DNA of 64,000 nt, taken from assembly GCA_041228345.1 (NCBI GenBank), contig CP166131.1, positions 1,357,001-1,421,000 on the forward strand, given 5' to 3'. Source of the stretch: Alphaproteobacteria bacterium LSUCC0396. GTDB taxonomy: Bacteria; Pseudomonadota; Alphaproteobacteria; Puniceispirillales; Puniceispirillaceae. Below are positions 9,453 through 16,426 of this stretch, one piece after another. A program made the position numbers and the translations under genes. Under the pieces are notes generated by a model. The model had not been told where the DNA came from. It did not search any database and saw nothing but the letters and a program-made list of their open reading frames with translations. Position 1 is the first letter of the stretch, and every line of letters starts with the position of its first letter.

Positions 9453-10046
9453 TCACTCAAGCACGGGTTGCGATAGTGGCACAACGCTAACATCAGCCTT
9501 TAGGCCAACATCAATATCAAGCTGGACAAAAAACCGGCTTTGCTTTTTGGCACCAATAATCCGGTCATCGGGCCAGATCAGGGTTTCCTGCAAAATTGCG
9601 CCGGCCGGGCTAGTTACCTTTACCAGCAACGGTGCAGCATGACAGCGCCATAAACCATCATTACGAAGCGCACCCCGAAGCCGCAGCATATCACCGACAT
9701 AAGACCCATCGAGATCAACCACAAGCAACTGATCCAGTGGCAGGCGAATCGCAAGGCCGGCCCATTGAAAAACGCCAATCAGGCTGGGCAGATAGCTGGT
9801 AATGATTGCGCGCGCTTGAATTATGCCCACCAATATGACAGCACCTGTTAAAAGCCCAATGACCGGCAAACGGGCTTTGTGCCAATAATCGTCCAAATCC
9901 AGAGTTTCATGCCGATCATCATTTGCCCCTAAGCGCACCGTCCAGATATGATCACAAATCCTGCAATGAACCGGTTGACCAGCGGGGTGTAACCGCAGCC
10001 GATCGACCCGGAAAATCGTCTCGCATTGCGGGCAGGTAAGCAGCAT
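9453..10046 (-). CDS. MJ0042-type zinc-ribbon, single-pass membrane protein
   Basis: A 197-residue protein. The N-terminal zinc ribbon of the MJ0042 finger type has ligands C5, C8, C28 and C31 (TCPQCETIFRV and VHCRICDHIW). One membrane segment is at about residues 59-77. The rest is a beta-rich domain of the DUF3426 kind found in alphaproteobacterial MJ0042 proteins, where it ends in residues such as VSVVPL. The biochemical role is unknown. In many Alphaproteobacteria this gene is next to ftsE-ftsX, but here the next gene is a divergent ydcF-like ORF and no ftsE or ftsX is present. Confidence 0.8.
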   Translation of the reverse strand: MLLTCPQCETIFRVDRLRLHPAGQPVHCRICDHIWTVRLGANDDRHETLDLDDYWHKARLPVIGLLTGAVILVGIIQARAIITSYLPSLIGVFQWAGLAIRLPLDQLLVVDLDGSYVGDMLRLRGALRNDGLWRCHAAPLLVKVTSPAGAILQETLIWPDDRIIGAKKQSRFFVQLDIDVGLKADVSVVPLSQPVLE

Positions 10047-10193
10047 CAGCCTCTCTTGCTTTAGGTTTTCCTAATATGTTTCTACTGCAAGCAAGGTTTT
10101 GCACAAACACTGCATCCAGATCATTAGGGCTATCCACCAGCAGATCGGTCTTTACCACTGGTTTTGGTTGGCAATTCCGGCATAATTCCTATT

Positions 10194-10844
10194 ATGAAAA
10201 GCGGTATGGCTAGGGTGAAAACAGTTTCTGCGGGGCGAACCGGAATGACAGCAAAATCAGTGCTGGTCATCCTGCTTCTTGGCTGCGCCTATTTTCTGGC
10301 CGGATTACAGCATTTTGTCCTAACCCTTCCCAAGGTTGATCAGGCGACCACCGTACCCACCGACGGCATTGTGGTGATTACTGGCGGGCAGCAACGCCTC
10401 GCCGAAGGGCTGGATCTTTTGCAGAATGGTGCTGGCAAGGCGCTTTTGGTGTCAGGCGTTGGGCGGGGTGTAAACAAGGCTATTCTTGCTGATAATCTGA
10501 ACCTTGATGGGACCGCAGCGGCACTGTTTGATTGTTGCGTGACGCTGGAATTTGAGGCTGGCGACACCAGAGAAAATGCGGTCGCGGCGCGGCAATGGGC
10601 CACCGCCAATCAGTTCCAGTCGTTGCGGCTCGTCACGGCAAATTATCACATGCCCCGCGCCAAATCAGTTTTTGCCCAGAGATTGCCAGATTTTACACTT
10701 CATTATTCGGCAGTTAGCCCGACTGATCTCGACCTTGAAACATGGTGGAAAACCCCGCCGATTATCCGGCTTCTGGCACGCGAATATGCGAAATATCTGA
10801 CCGAACCGCTGGCCGGTTTAATCCTGACCCGCGTCGATGATTGA
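10194..10844 (+). CDS. YdcF-family (DUF218) membrane-anchored protein, copy 1
   Basis: DUF218 proteins (YdcF, SanA, ElyC) are envelope proteins with an alpha/beta domain, linked to vancomycin resistance and envelope integrity; their chemistry is not fixed. An N-terminal membrane segment (SVLVILLLGCAYFLAGL) is followed by the domain with DGIVVITGGQQRLAEGL, the nucleophile-like region LLVSGVG, ENAVAARQWA and LVTANYHMPRA. The open frame can extend to a TTG at 10164, but the ATG at 10194 is preferred. Its end overlaps the convergent prephenate dehydrogenase gene by 27 bases. A second member is at 59639-60430. Confidence 0.8.
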   Translation: MKSGMARVKTVSAGRTGMTAKSVLVILLLGCAYFLAGLQHFVLTLPKVDQATTVPTDGIVVITGGQQRLAEGLDLLQNGAGKALLVSGVGRGVNKAILADNLNLDGTAAALFDCCVTLEFEAGDTRENAVAARQWATANQFQSLRLVTANYHMPRAKSVFAQRLPDFTLHYSAVSPTDLDLETWWKTPPIIRLLAREYAKYLTEPLAGLILTRVDD

Positions 10845-11696
10845 GCGTCGGATCTCACGCGTACGGGTAAACAAGGCTTCCAGCTTGTCGCCCTCCTGCC
10901 ACCGGATCGCCCGCTGCAAATAACTGAGATCTTCGGAAAAACGCTGCAACATTTCCAGCACCGCCGCATCATTATTCAAAAAGACATCGCGCCACATCAC
11001 CGGATCAGAGGCGGCAATTCGGGTGAAATCACGAAATCCTGATGCCGAAAAACGGATCACATCATTTTTCAACTGGGTTTCCAGATCAACCGCCGTCCCC
11101 ACGATCGTATAGGCGATCAGATGCGGCAAATGCGACGTTAACGCCAATACCTTATCATGATATTCGGGACTCATCCGCTCACACACCGACCCAAGACCAG
11201 TGATATAGGTCTCTAACCGCGTTACCACAGCCTCATCGCTCGCCAACGGCAAAATAATCCAATAGCGGCCGTCAAACAGCGCCTCGAAACCTGCCCCCGG
11301 ACCCGAATGTTCGGTACCGGCAAGCGGATGCGATGGCACCCAGAAAACATCATCACGCAAATGCGGCGCAACATCGCGCACAACCGATGTTTTGGTTGAT
11401 CCGGTATCGGTCAACACTGCACCCGGTTTCATATGTGGCAAAATCTGTTCGGCAAGCGCACCAACGGCACCAACCGGCACCGCCATGATCACAAGATCGG
11501 CATCCTGTACCGCCAAGGCTGCATCCGCTTCAAAATGATCAACAAGCTGGAGGCGCGCCACCGTCACCGCGACTTCGGGCGAACGGTCACTACCGATCAC
11601 GCTACCAGCAAGCCCGCCGCGGCGCGTTGCAAGCGAAATTGAGGCCCCGATCAGCCCCATGCCAATCACCGCCACCTTGTCGTAAATTAGTGTCAT
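10818..11696 (-). CDS. Prephenate (cyclohexadienyl) dehydrogenase
   Basis: Oxidative decarboxylation of prephenate, or arogenate, on the way to tyrosine. The protein has 292 residues: an N-terminal Rossmann domain with VAVIGMGLIGASI at residues 8-20 and an acidic residue after the second strand (SDRSPE), DTGSTKTSVV, the substrate-binding PSHPLAGTEHSGP, and an all-helical dimerisation domain containing SHLPHLIAY. The open frame extends 62 codons upstream without family similarity; the ATG at 11696 gives MTLIYDKVAVIG, the normal beginning. The chorismate mutase gene ends 67 bases upstream on the same strand, so the two probably form one unit. The hisC-type aminotransferase often found between them is absent. 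Confidence 0.92.
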   Translation of the reverse strand: MTLIYDKVAVIGMGLIGASISLATRRGGLAGSVIGSDRSPEVAVTVARLQLVDHFEADAALAVQDADLVIMAVPVGAVGALAEQILPHMKPGAVLTDTGSTKTSVVRDVAPHLRDDVFWVPSHPLAGTEHSGPGAGFEALFDGRYWIILPLASDEAVVTRLETYITGLGSVCERMSPEYHDKVLALTSHLPHLIAYTIVGTAVDLETQLKNDVIRFSASGFRDFTRIAASDPVMWRDVFLNNDAAVLEMLQRFSEDLSYLQRAIRWQEGDKLEALFTRTREIRRSIIDAGQD

Positions 11697-11763
11697 TATT
11701 CTGCTTTCACTTTTTTGTCTTTGCTGTTCATCTATCCGGCAAATCTGATTATCCGGCACCGGA

Positions 11764-12447
11764 TTAGCGCGCGTAAACCCCGACAAGCCGTGCCGCATCT
11801 GGCAATGCTGCACCAGCAGCGTCGTCACCGTGATGGCCGTCAAAACTGCCAAGGGTGAACCCACTTGCTGAGGCAACAGCATAAAGGCTTATGTCATCAC
11901 CAGAAGGGTCTGGCAAGTAATCGGCGATGATAAAGGCCGGACGCACCGCTGGCATATCATATAGCGGGGTGCGCGCAATGATGAATAGCTGGCGATGTTT
12001 ATCAAGGCTTTCCAGCAACGCTTGTTGGTCACCATCGGCAGGCACCAGCGCGTAACGGCATTGCCCAGATGCAGCCATGGCTAATAGCAGATCAAGCTGA
12101 TCATGATTTGTTGCCACAAGCGCACTGCCCATATGCCATGCGGCCGCAGGCATCACCGACGGATGCACGGCAACGGCCAGATCGCCATTCTGCCGGCTAA
12201 GGCTGGCGGCCATAATCTGTCGCCAAACCCCCAAAATTACCGCAGGCGACAAATCTTGGCCGTTTGCTTTGCTGTTGGCGACAAGCTGGCGCACCAAGGC
12301 GGCCTCACGTCCCGGACGAAAGGCAAAAGCCCCCTTTTTCGCAGCAATTACCTGATCCGATAATTGCATACGTTTCGCCAGAGCTTGTAAAATCTCGCTA
12401 TCCAGCCGGTCAATGGCGTCTCTTAATTGGTTCAGATCTTCACTCAT
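11764..12447 (-). CDS. AroQ-type chorismate mutase with an extra C-terminal domain
   Basis: Rearranges chorismate to prephenate, the substrate of the enzyme encoded next door. The AroQ helical domain is residues 1-80: LNQLRDAIDRLDSEILQALA supplies the conserved R and D, and KRMQLSDQVIAAKK the catalytic arginine/lysine pair. The total length is 227 residues, far beyond the 90 of a simple AroQ. The C-terminal half (about 85-227) has no motif I recognise, but similar long chorismate mutases occur in Rhodospirillales. The start MSEDLNQLRD at 12447 is preferred over an in-frame start 16 codons upstream. Confidence 0.85.
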   Translation of the reverse strand: MSEDLNQLRDAIDRLDSEILQALAKRMQLSDQVIAAKKGAFAFRPGREAALVRQLVANSKANGQDLSPAVILGVWRQIMAASLSRQNGDLAVAVHPSVMPAAAWHMGSALVATNHDQLDLLLAMAASGQCRYALVPADGDQQALLESLDKHRQLFIIARTPLYDMPAVRPAFIIADYLPDPSGDDISLYAVASASGFTLGSFDGHHGDDAAGAALPDAARLVGVYAR

Positions 12448-12534
12448 GCCCAATGTTCCCAGCCTTCTAAACCAATCATCTTTGCCCAAGGCCATATTTT
12501 TGCGGTTACCAGCATTGAATTGCCAGTTCCACGA

Positions 12535-13272
12535 TCAAATTTTTGGCGATAATGCCCCGCGCGATTGCCCCACCAATACAGGCGTACCAGCGGTTTCTCG
12601 GCTGTGAAGTTTACGTGCTTTTCCCGAAGGTGCATAGAGCATTTTATCAGCCTCGACAAGCAGAACGCCGCCCATAGCAGGCCACCATCTGGTACCGACA
12701 CGCTCGATAGCTGGCGCAAAACGCTGGGCAAGCCCGCCGGCTAATGGTGGCATAAAGGCCACGCGGCGGGTTTGCCGCGGCGTAAAGCCATGCATTTCCA
12801 TCAAACGGCGTAACTGGCGCCCAGAATAGGGGCGACCGTGACCGAATGGCGTCCGTTCCGCCTTTGCCCATAGGCCGCTGCGGTTGGGCACAATAACCAG
12901 CAATCGCCCCGCGCCATCCAGCACGCGCCAGCATTCGTCAAGAAGCTGACCCGGATCATGTTCAAATTCCAGCATATGTGCCATTAACAGCCGGTCAAGA
13001 TGAACATCGGGAAGTGGCAGATTTGCAGGATTAACCAAACAATTTCGAACCGATGATGGTTTTGGCCATGCCGCGGCCCCGCGCCGCGCCGGCATCATCC
13101 CAAGCGCTGCCGAGCCTTTGTCGATAAACGGCTGAGCATACCCTAAAAAAGCCACTGACGAGGATGAACCGCTGGGCCAAAAAGACCCCAATTGCTGGCG
13201 GATCAACCCGGCGACACGCTGTCCGGTTCCAGTTTGATAAAACCGCGTGAATTCGGTGATATCATCAAACAT
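12535..13272 (-). CDS. SAM-dependent methyltransferase-like protein (class I, type 11)
   Basis: A 245-residue protein. The N-terminal half contains VAFLGYAQPFI, which takes the place of the usual glycine-rich motif I (only one of the glycines is kept). It is followed by LPLPDVHLDRLLMAHMLEF and RVLDGAGRLLVIVPN, which match motifs of methyltransferase type 11 proteins. The C-terminal part (GHGRPYSGRQLRRLM, then PPLAGGLAQRF) is typical of an alphaproteobacterial subgroup of unknown substrate. The degraded SAM loop raises the possibility of lost activity, but the whole subgroup may look like this. It ends 87 bases upstream of the chorismate mutase gene on the same strand. Confidence 0.75.
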   Translation of the reverse strand: MFDDITEFTRFYQTGTGQRVAGLIRQQLGSFWPSGSSSSVAFLGYAQPFIDKGSAALGMMPARRGAAAWPKPSSVRNCLVNPANLPLPDVHLDRLLMAHMLEFEHDPGQLLDECWRVLDGAGRLLVIVPNRSGLWAKAERTPFGHGRPYSGRQLRRLMEMHGFTPRQTRRVAFMPPLAGGLAQRFAPAIERVGTRWWPAMGGVLLVEADKMLYAPSGKARKLHSRETAGTPVLVGQSRGALSPKI

Positions 13273-13289
13273 TCACTCGAGATCCTCAT

Positions 13290-13363
13290 TTGCTGCACTG
13301 CATTGTATGTGCCAATAATTCATATCTATATTGTAGAAATTTATTTTGCACTGCAACATTGCG
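13290..13363 (+). promoter_or_regulatory. TGC-rich candidate PhaR operator sites upstream of phaR
   Basis: Two clusters, TTGCTGCACTGCATTG at 13290-13305 and TTGCACTGCAACATTGCG at 13346-13363, share the element TGCACTGCA and sit in the AT-rich 139-base spacer before phaR. PhaR repressors of Paracoccus and Rhodobacter bind TGC-rich sequences in front of phasin genes and their own gene, so autoregulation is likely. The site assignment is inference from sequence resemblance. Confidence 0.5.
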
Positions 13364-13411
13364 TCTTGGGCCAACATTTGCTAGCTGTTGTTTCCCATTG
13401 TATTTCCCGAG

Positions 13412-13885
13412 ATGTTTATGACGCCAAAGCAAGCCGCAAATCAAGTGGTCATCCGCAAATATGCGAATCGCCGCCTCTATGACACCAGCTCATCAAAATA
13501 TGTCACGATTGATGATTTGAAACTGATGGTCAAAAACAATATTGATTTTCAGGTCATTGACGCGACCAACGGTCAGGATTTAACCCGCTTTACCCTTGTG
13601 CAGATCATTTTGGAAATTGAATCGGCGGGCCACCGGCTTTTGCCCATTGCTGTCCTGCAACAACTAATCCGCTTTTACGGCGACCGTATGGAACCGATTT
13701 TGTCGCGCTATCTCGAACGTTCAATGAATGCGTTTCTCGCGCATCAGGGTCATGCCGAAGATGCGCTTGGTGCCAGCCTCGACAATATTCGCAGCGGCGG
13801 CACAGCTAGCCCGGACAATGATCCCTTGCGCGTGATCCGTGATGAGTTTGATCAATTAAAGGCCAAGCTCGACCGGCTAGGCTAG
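13412..13885 (+). CDS. phaR: Polyhydroxyalkanoate synthesis repressor
   Basis: DNA-binding regulator that represses phasin and PHA genes and is released by binding to nascent PHA granules. The PHB/PHA accumulation regulator DNA-binding domain covers about residues 10-70 (VVIRKYANRRLYDTSSSKYV, then the VTIDDL and GQDLTRFTL segments), and the accumulation domain follows (LLPIAVLQQLIRFYGDRM). The length is about 157 residues. The start is ATG 13412 or ATG 13418 (MTPKQ); neither has a strong ribosome binding site. No PHA synthase, depolymerase or phasin gene is in the window, so the targets lie elsewhere. It converges with folB, with 5 bases between the stops. Confidence 0.92.
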   Translation: MFMTPKQAANQVVIRKYANRRLYDTSSSKYVTIDDLKLMVKNNIDFQVIDATNGQDLTRFTLVQIILEIESAGHRLLPIAVLQQLIRFYGDRMEPILSRYLERSMNAFLAHQGHAEDALGASLDNIRSGGTASPDNDPLRVIRDEFDQLKAKLDRLG

Positions 13886-13890
13886 CGCAT

Positions 13891-14241
13891 CTAAAAATTA
13901 TCCAGCTCATAGGCGATGGTTTCACAATCATCATAGGCATCCGGCTTGGCGGTGCGGACACAAAGCGACTGCACATCTTTGAGGCCGGATAGCGCGTCGA
14001 ATAGCGCGCGCGCCAATGTTTCCTGCAAATCATAATGCCGCGCCGCGACAATTGTCAGGATTGTCTGCCGGATATTGTCATAATTCAGGGTGCTTTCAAC
14101 CTGATCATCGAGGGGCTCGCTGGCCGCATTCAGCCGCAATTCAGCGTCAATCTTGATCCGTTGCGGGGCAGCACGCTCGGCGTCATAGATACCAATTGAC
14201 GCTTGGCATTCCAGACCTTGTAAAATAAACCGTCGTTGCAT
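13891..14241 (-). CDS. folB: Dihydroneopterin aldolase
   Basis: Cleaves 7,8-dihydroneopterin to 6-hydroxymethyl-dihydropterin and glycolaldehyde in folate synthesis, or a related FolB-family aldolase/epimerase. The protein has 116 residues with the compact T-fold. GLECQASIGIYDAERAAPQRIKID shows, in its parts, the conserved IG.Y..E. .Q.. pattern with the active-site glutamate. LNYDNIRQTILTIV follows with the Y/D-I pair, and the C-terminal VRTAKPDA has the catalytic lysine. folK and folP are not adjacent. It may have been transcribed alone from the repeat-bearing spacer upstream. Confidence 0.88.
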   Translation of the reverse strand: MQRRFILQGLECQASIGIYDAERAAPQRIKIDAELRLNAASEPLDDQVESTLNYDNIRQTILTIVAARHYDLQETLARALFDALSGLKDVQSLCVRTAKPDAYDDCETIAYELDNF

Positions 14242-14267
14242 AAGCCCTCCATGGTGCCTTCGCGCGC

Positions 14268-14326
14268 TATATGTTTGTAAGCTGTATGTTTGTGAGTATG
14301 TGTTTGTAAGTATGTGTTTCTATAGG
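14268..14326. repeat. Four-copy degenerate tandem repeat upstream of folB
   Basis: About four adjacent units of 14-15 bases resembling TATGTGTTTGTAAG, progressively diverged, lie in the spacer between folB and the HAD gene and within the likely folB leader. The last copy breaks into TATGTGTTTCTATAGG. Confidence 0.75.
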
Positions 14327-14382
14327 CCTGCCTGCCGTTCACGCAAGTCATGTCTCAAAATCGGGCGTTCCCTGATCACCCC

Positions 14383-15360
14383 TTACAGCGTGTTCACCAC
14401 CCAGTCAGGGCGAATGCCACAAGCATCACAATAGGCCAGTGCACGCGCGCTTCTGAACAGCCCATGATCGGTGACCAGAACGCTTGTCATGCCAGCGCTA
14501 CCACCGCCAAGAATGTCAGTATGTAAACTATCGCCGACCATGGCAATGCGTTTGGGATCGAAATTACGGCCAAGCCGCAGTTTCATCCGCGCCAGCACCA
14601 TATCAAAGGCCGGTAGATACGGCTTGCCGTACCAGTTGACCTCAACCTTTATGCCCTGTTTTGCCGCCTGCTGCATCATCCGCGCTGTCCAATAGCCGGG
14701 TTCGGCTGAAAACCGATCATTTGCCTGTGGTGCGGTCACATCGGGATTGGCCACATATAATGGCCGCGGATGGGTCAGTATGGCCATTTCAAATGCCGCC
14801 TGATCCGCCTCATCCCAATCAATTGCCCCCAAAAAGACAAAGGCTTCAGCCCGCTGCCAGAAATCATCATCGCGGCCATAGACAATCACCTGATCACCGA
14901 TAAGCGGTTCAACATTGCGTCCAAAAACGCCAGTCACCCTTTGCCGCGGCAGTGACGTTTGAGACGGTATCGCAAGCGCGGCCATCAGCGCATCACGGCT
15001 GGATAAAACATCATCCCGTGCGATGGGAAGTTGCCATTGCTGATATTTGGTAAAAGCACGCGCCGATGAAAAACTGGCGCCATTGGTCAGAACCAGCACC
15101 GGCTTTGCCATGCTGGCCGCCGCATCGAGCAATTCAGCAATCCCCTCAATCGGGCCATCACCGATATTGATCACCCCATAGCCATCCAGAACCAGCCCAT
15201 CAAATTCAGCTAAAATATCAAGCAGCCGTGGCGCTGGCTGGCAACCGCCGTTTTGCGGCGTTGGCATGAGCGGCTGCAACGCCTGATAAATTGCCATAAC
15301 ATCATCAAGACCAAGCGCATCTGCGGCTGGAATCTTTACCTGCTTCAACTGCGCCAGCAC
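14383..15360 (-). CDS. HAD-superfamily subclass IIA hydrolase (NagD-like)
   Basis: A 325-residue phosphatase-like protein of the HAD-IIA group (the alphaproteobacterial type related to NagD and 4-nitrophenyl phosphatase). Motif I is in FDGLVLDGYGVIN (about residues 53-65). Motif II is in VLVLTNGAS. The IIA cap lies between motifs II and III, and motif III/IV is IAMVGDSLHTDILGG near residue 270, with the metal-binding aspartates. The first 50 residues (from a GTG start) are poorly conserved, so the true start may be further in, for example at the ATG of MAIYQALQPL. The substrate cannot be read from sequence. Confidence 0.85.
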   Translation of the reverse strand: MLAQLKQVKIPAADALGLDDVMAIYQALQPLMPTPQNGGCQPAPRLLDILAEFDGLVLDGYGVINIGDGPIEGIAELLDAAASMAKPVLVLTNGASFSSARAFTKYQQWQLPIARDDVLSSRDALMAALAIPSQTSLPRQRVTGVFGRNVEPLIGDQVIVYGRDDDFWQRAEAFVFLGAIDWDEADQAAFEMAILTHPRPLYVANPDVTAPQANDRFSAEPGYWTARMMQQAAKQGIKVEVNWYGKPYLPAFDMVLARMKLRLGRNFDPKRIAMVGDSLHTDILGGGSAGMTSVLVTDHGLFRSARALAYCDACGIRPDWVVNTL

Positions 15361-15506
15361 GAAATGATCCTCTGTACATTAAATCGTTGAGATGGGGATA
15401 AGGCTCCCTTACCGCCTAACATACTGTTACCCGATCTCATCACCACCCAAATTCATCCATGTGCGAGAATAACCGCGCCCACGATCCAAGCATAAAAGCA
15501 ATCTGG

Positions 15507-16010
15507 CTAATTTTCCAGCTTTGCTGCGTTGATAAACTGCTGAAAGGCCTCGCACCAAATAATCACCGCCTGATAATCATCAAGATCAAGGCCCGGCGGC
15601 AAATCTAGCGCAAAATTTTCAAAAGTTTCTATTGGCCCTATCTGGCGTGCCGCCGACTTGATCGCCATGAATGCCGCGCCAGTGTCAACAAATTGCGACG
15701 TCAGATACAGCCGGTAATCAGGACCCGGCGAAATATGACCATCAAGCCAGATTTTATTGTCATTCAACATGATTGTGCCATCCCCCCAATGCAGCACATC
15801 CGAGCCAGGCAAATCACGCACAAATTTGCCCCGGCGCTCGGCGCTATCGGCAAGCGCACGCACCGTCGCCGCATCAAGACCCGGACCAGCCGTTAGAATC
15901 GGCAGAAAATAAACCCCAAGACCAAATCCGGCTACCCCGCCGATACCAAGCCCGACAACACCCCCGAAGATGATGCCGCGCCATGCCTTTTTGCCGAACC
16001 AGCTAGTCAT
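15507..16010 (-). CDS. Membrane-anchored DM13-domain protein
   Basis: A 167-residue protein. The N-terminal membrane anchor with a glycine-rich segment (about residues 11-38) is followed by a DM13 domain. That domain shows GKFVRDL, HWGDGTIML, LDGHISPGPDYRLYL and the near-terminal VIIWCEAFQQFINAAKL, which contains the conserved cysteine of DM13 in IWC. DM13 domains are proposed electron-transfer or redox modules, mostly extracytoplasmic. No redox partner gene is next to it. It is divergent from the enolase-superfamily gene across a 416-base spacer. Confidence 0.8.
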   Translation of the reverse strand: MTSWFGKKAWRGIIFGGVVGLGIGGVAGFGLGVYFLPILTAGPGLDAATVRALADSAERRGKFVRDLPGSDVLHWGDGTIMLNDNKIWLDGHISPGPDYRLYLTSQFVDTGAAFMAIKSAARQIGPIETFENFALDLPPGLDLDDYQAVIIWCEAFQQFINAAKLEN

Positions 16011-16198
16011 AACAAGCCCTCCTCGGATCAGAATTTTTAGGCTGCATATTCGCCTCCTTTGTTAGATTTACGCGTCTATTAGAGTGGGCGTCCGTTAGAA
16101 TGAAACGGTCTTTACCCGTCTGTCTGGGGGCAACCCTAGGAACTGGCAATAGCAAAAAGATTCTGGCGAACAAATGCTGGCAAAGGGGCGCCGGTCAT

Positions 16199-16224
16199 TA
16201 CCAAGCGAGCCATTGGTATTTTTT
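16199..16224 (+). terminator. Terminator-like hairpin in divergent spacer (upstream one)
   Basis: TACCAA and TTGGTA form a 6-bp stem around an 8-base loop, followed by TTTTTT. The stem is AT-rich, so its strength is uncertain. No upstream plus-strand gene exists that would need it. Confidence 0.55.
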
Positions 16225-16246
16225 GTCAAGCTTTCCGGGAATCACT

Positions 16247-16278
16247 CAGTTGGAGGCGCGTTCAGTTGGAGGCGCGCT
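16247..16278. repeat. 16-bp tandem duplication in divergent spacer
   Basis: Two adjacent copies, CAGTTGGAGGCGCGTT and CAGTTGGAGGCGCGCT, match at 15 of 16 positions. A partial third copy (CAG) follows. Confidence 0.8.
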
Positions 16279-16331
16279 CAGATGAGGGAATCGCAAAAGG
16301 GGGGAGCAGGCTGAAGATGCCGGCAATCCGC

Positions 16332-16350
16332 ACCGCAATGGCGGTTTTTT
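16332..16350 (+). terminator. Terminator-like hairpin 77 bases before the enolase-superfamily gene
   Basis: ACCGC, AATG loop and GCGGT are followed by a run of six T (the last stem T included). It lies inside what would be the leader of the downstream gene, so it could act as an attenuator. Confidence 0.6.
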
Positions 16351-16426
16351 CTTGCCAGCACTTAATCGCCATATGATGCTTTCACCACGCCGGTTTTTTG
16401 CTGGCCTTACAAGCCGGATTGAATTT

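Larger units (their letters stand above)
16011..16426. other. Long divergent spacer with two terminator-like hairpins and a tandem repeat
   Basis: 416 bases between divergent genes with no convincing ORF; the frame at 16100-16285 has no family features. It holds two plus-strand hairpins each followed by six T (16199-16224 and 16332-16350) and a 16-bp tandem duplication (16247-16278). A short plus-strand transcript ending at 16224, or an attenuated leader of the downstream enzyme gene, would explain the terminators. I recognise no known riboswitch fold. Confidence 0.5.

Noticed and set aside
12444-12731. 95-codon frame between the methyltransferase and chorismate mutase genes
   Set aside because: Lies out of frame within the ends of both genes; the translation has no known features.
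16100-16285. 61-codon frame in the divergent spacer
   Set aside because: It runs through a terminator-like hairpin and the tandem duplication; no family similarity.
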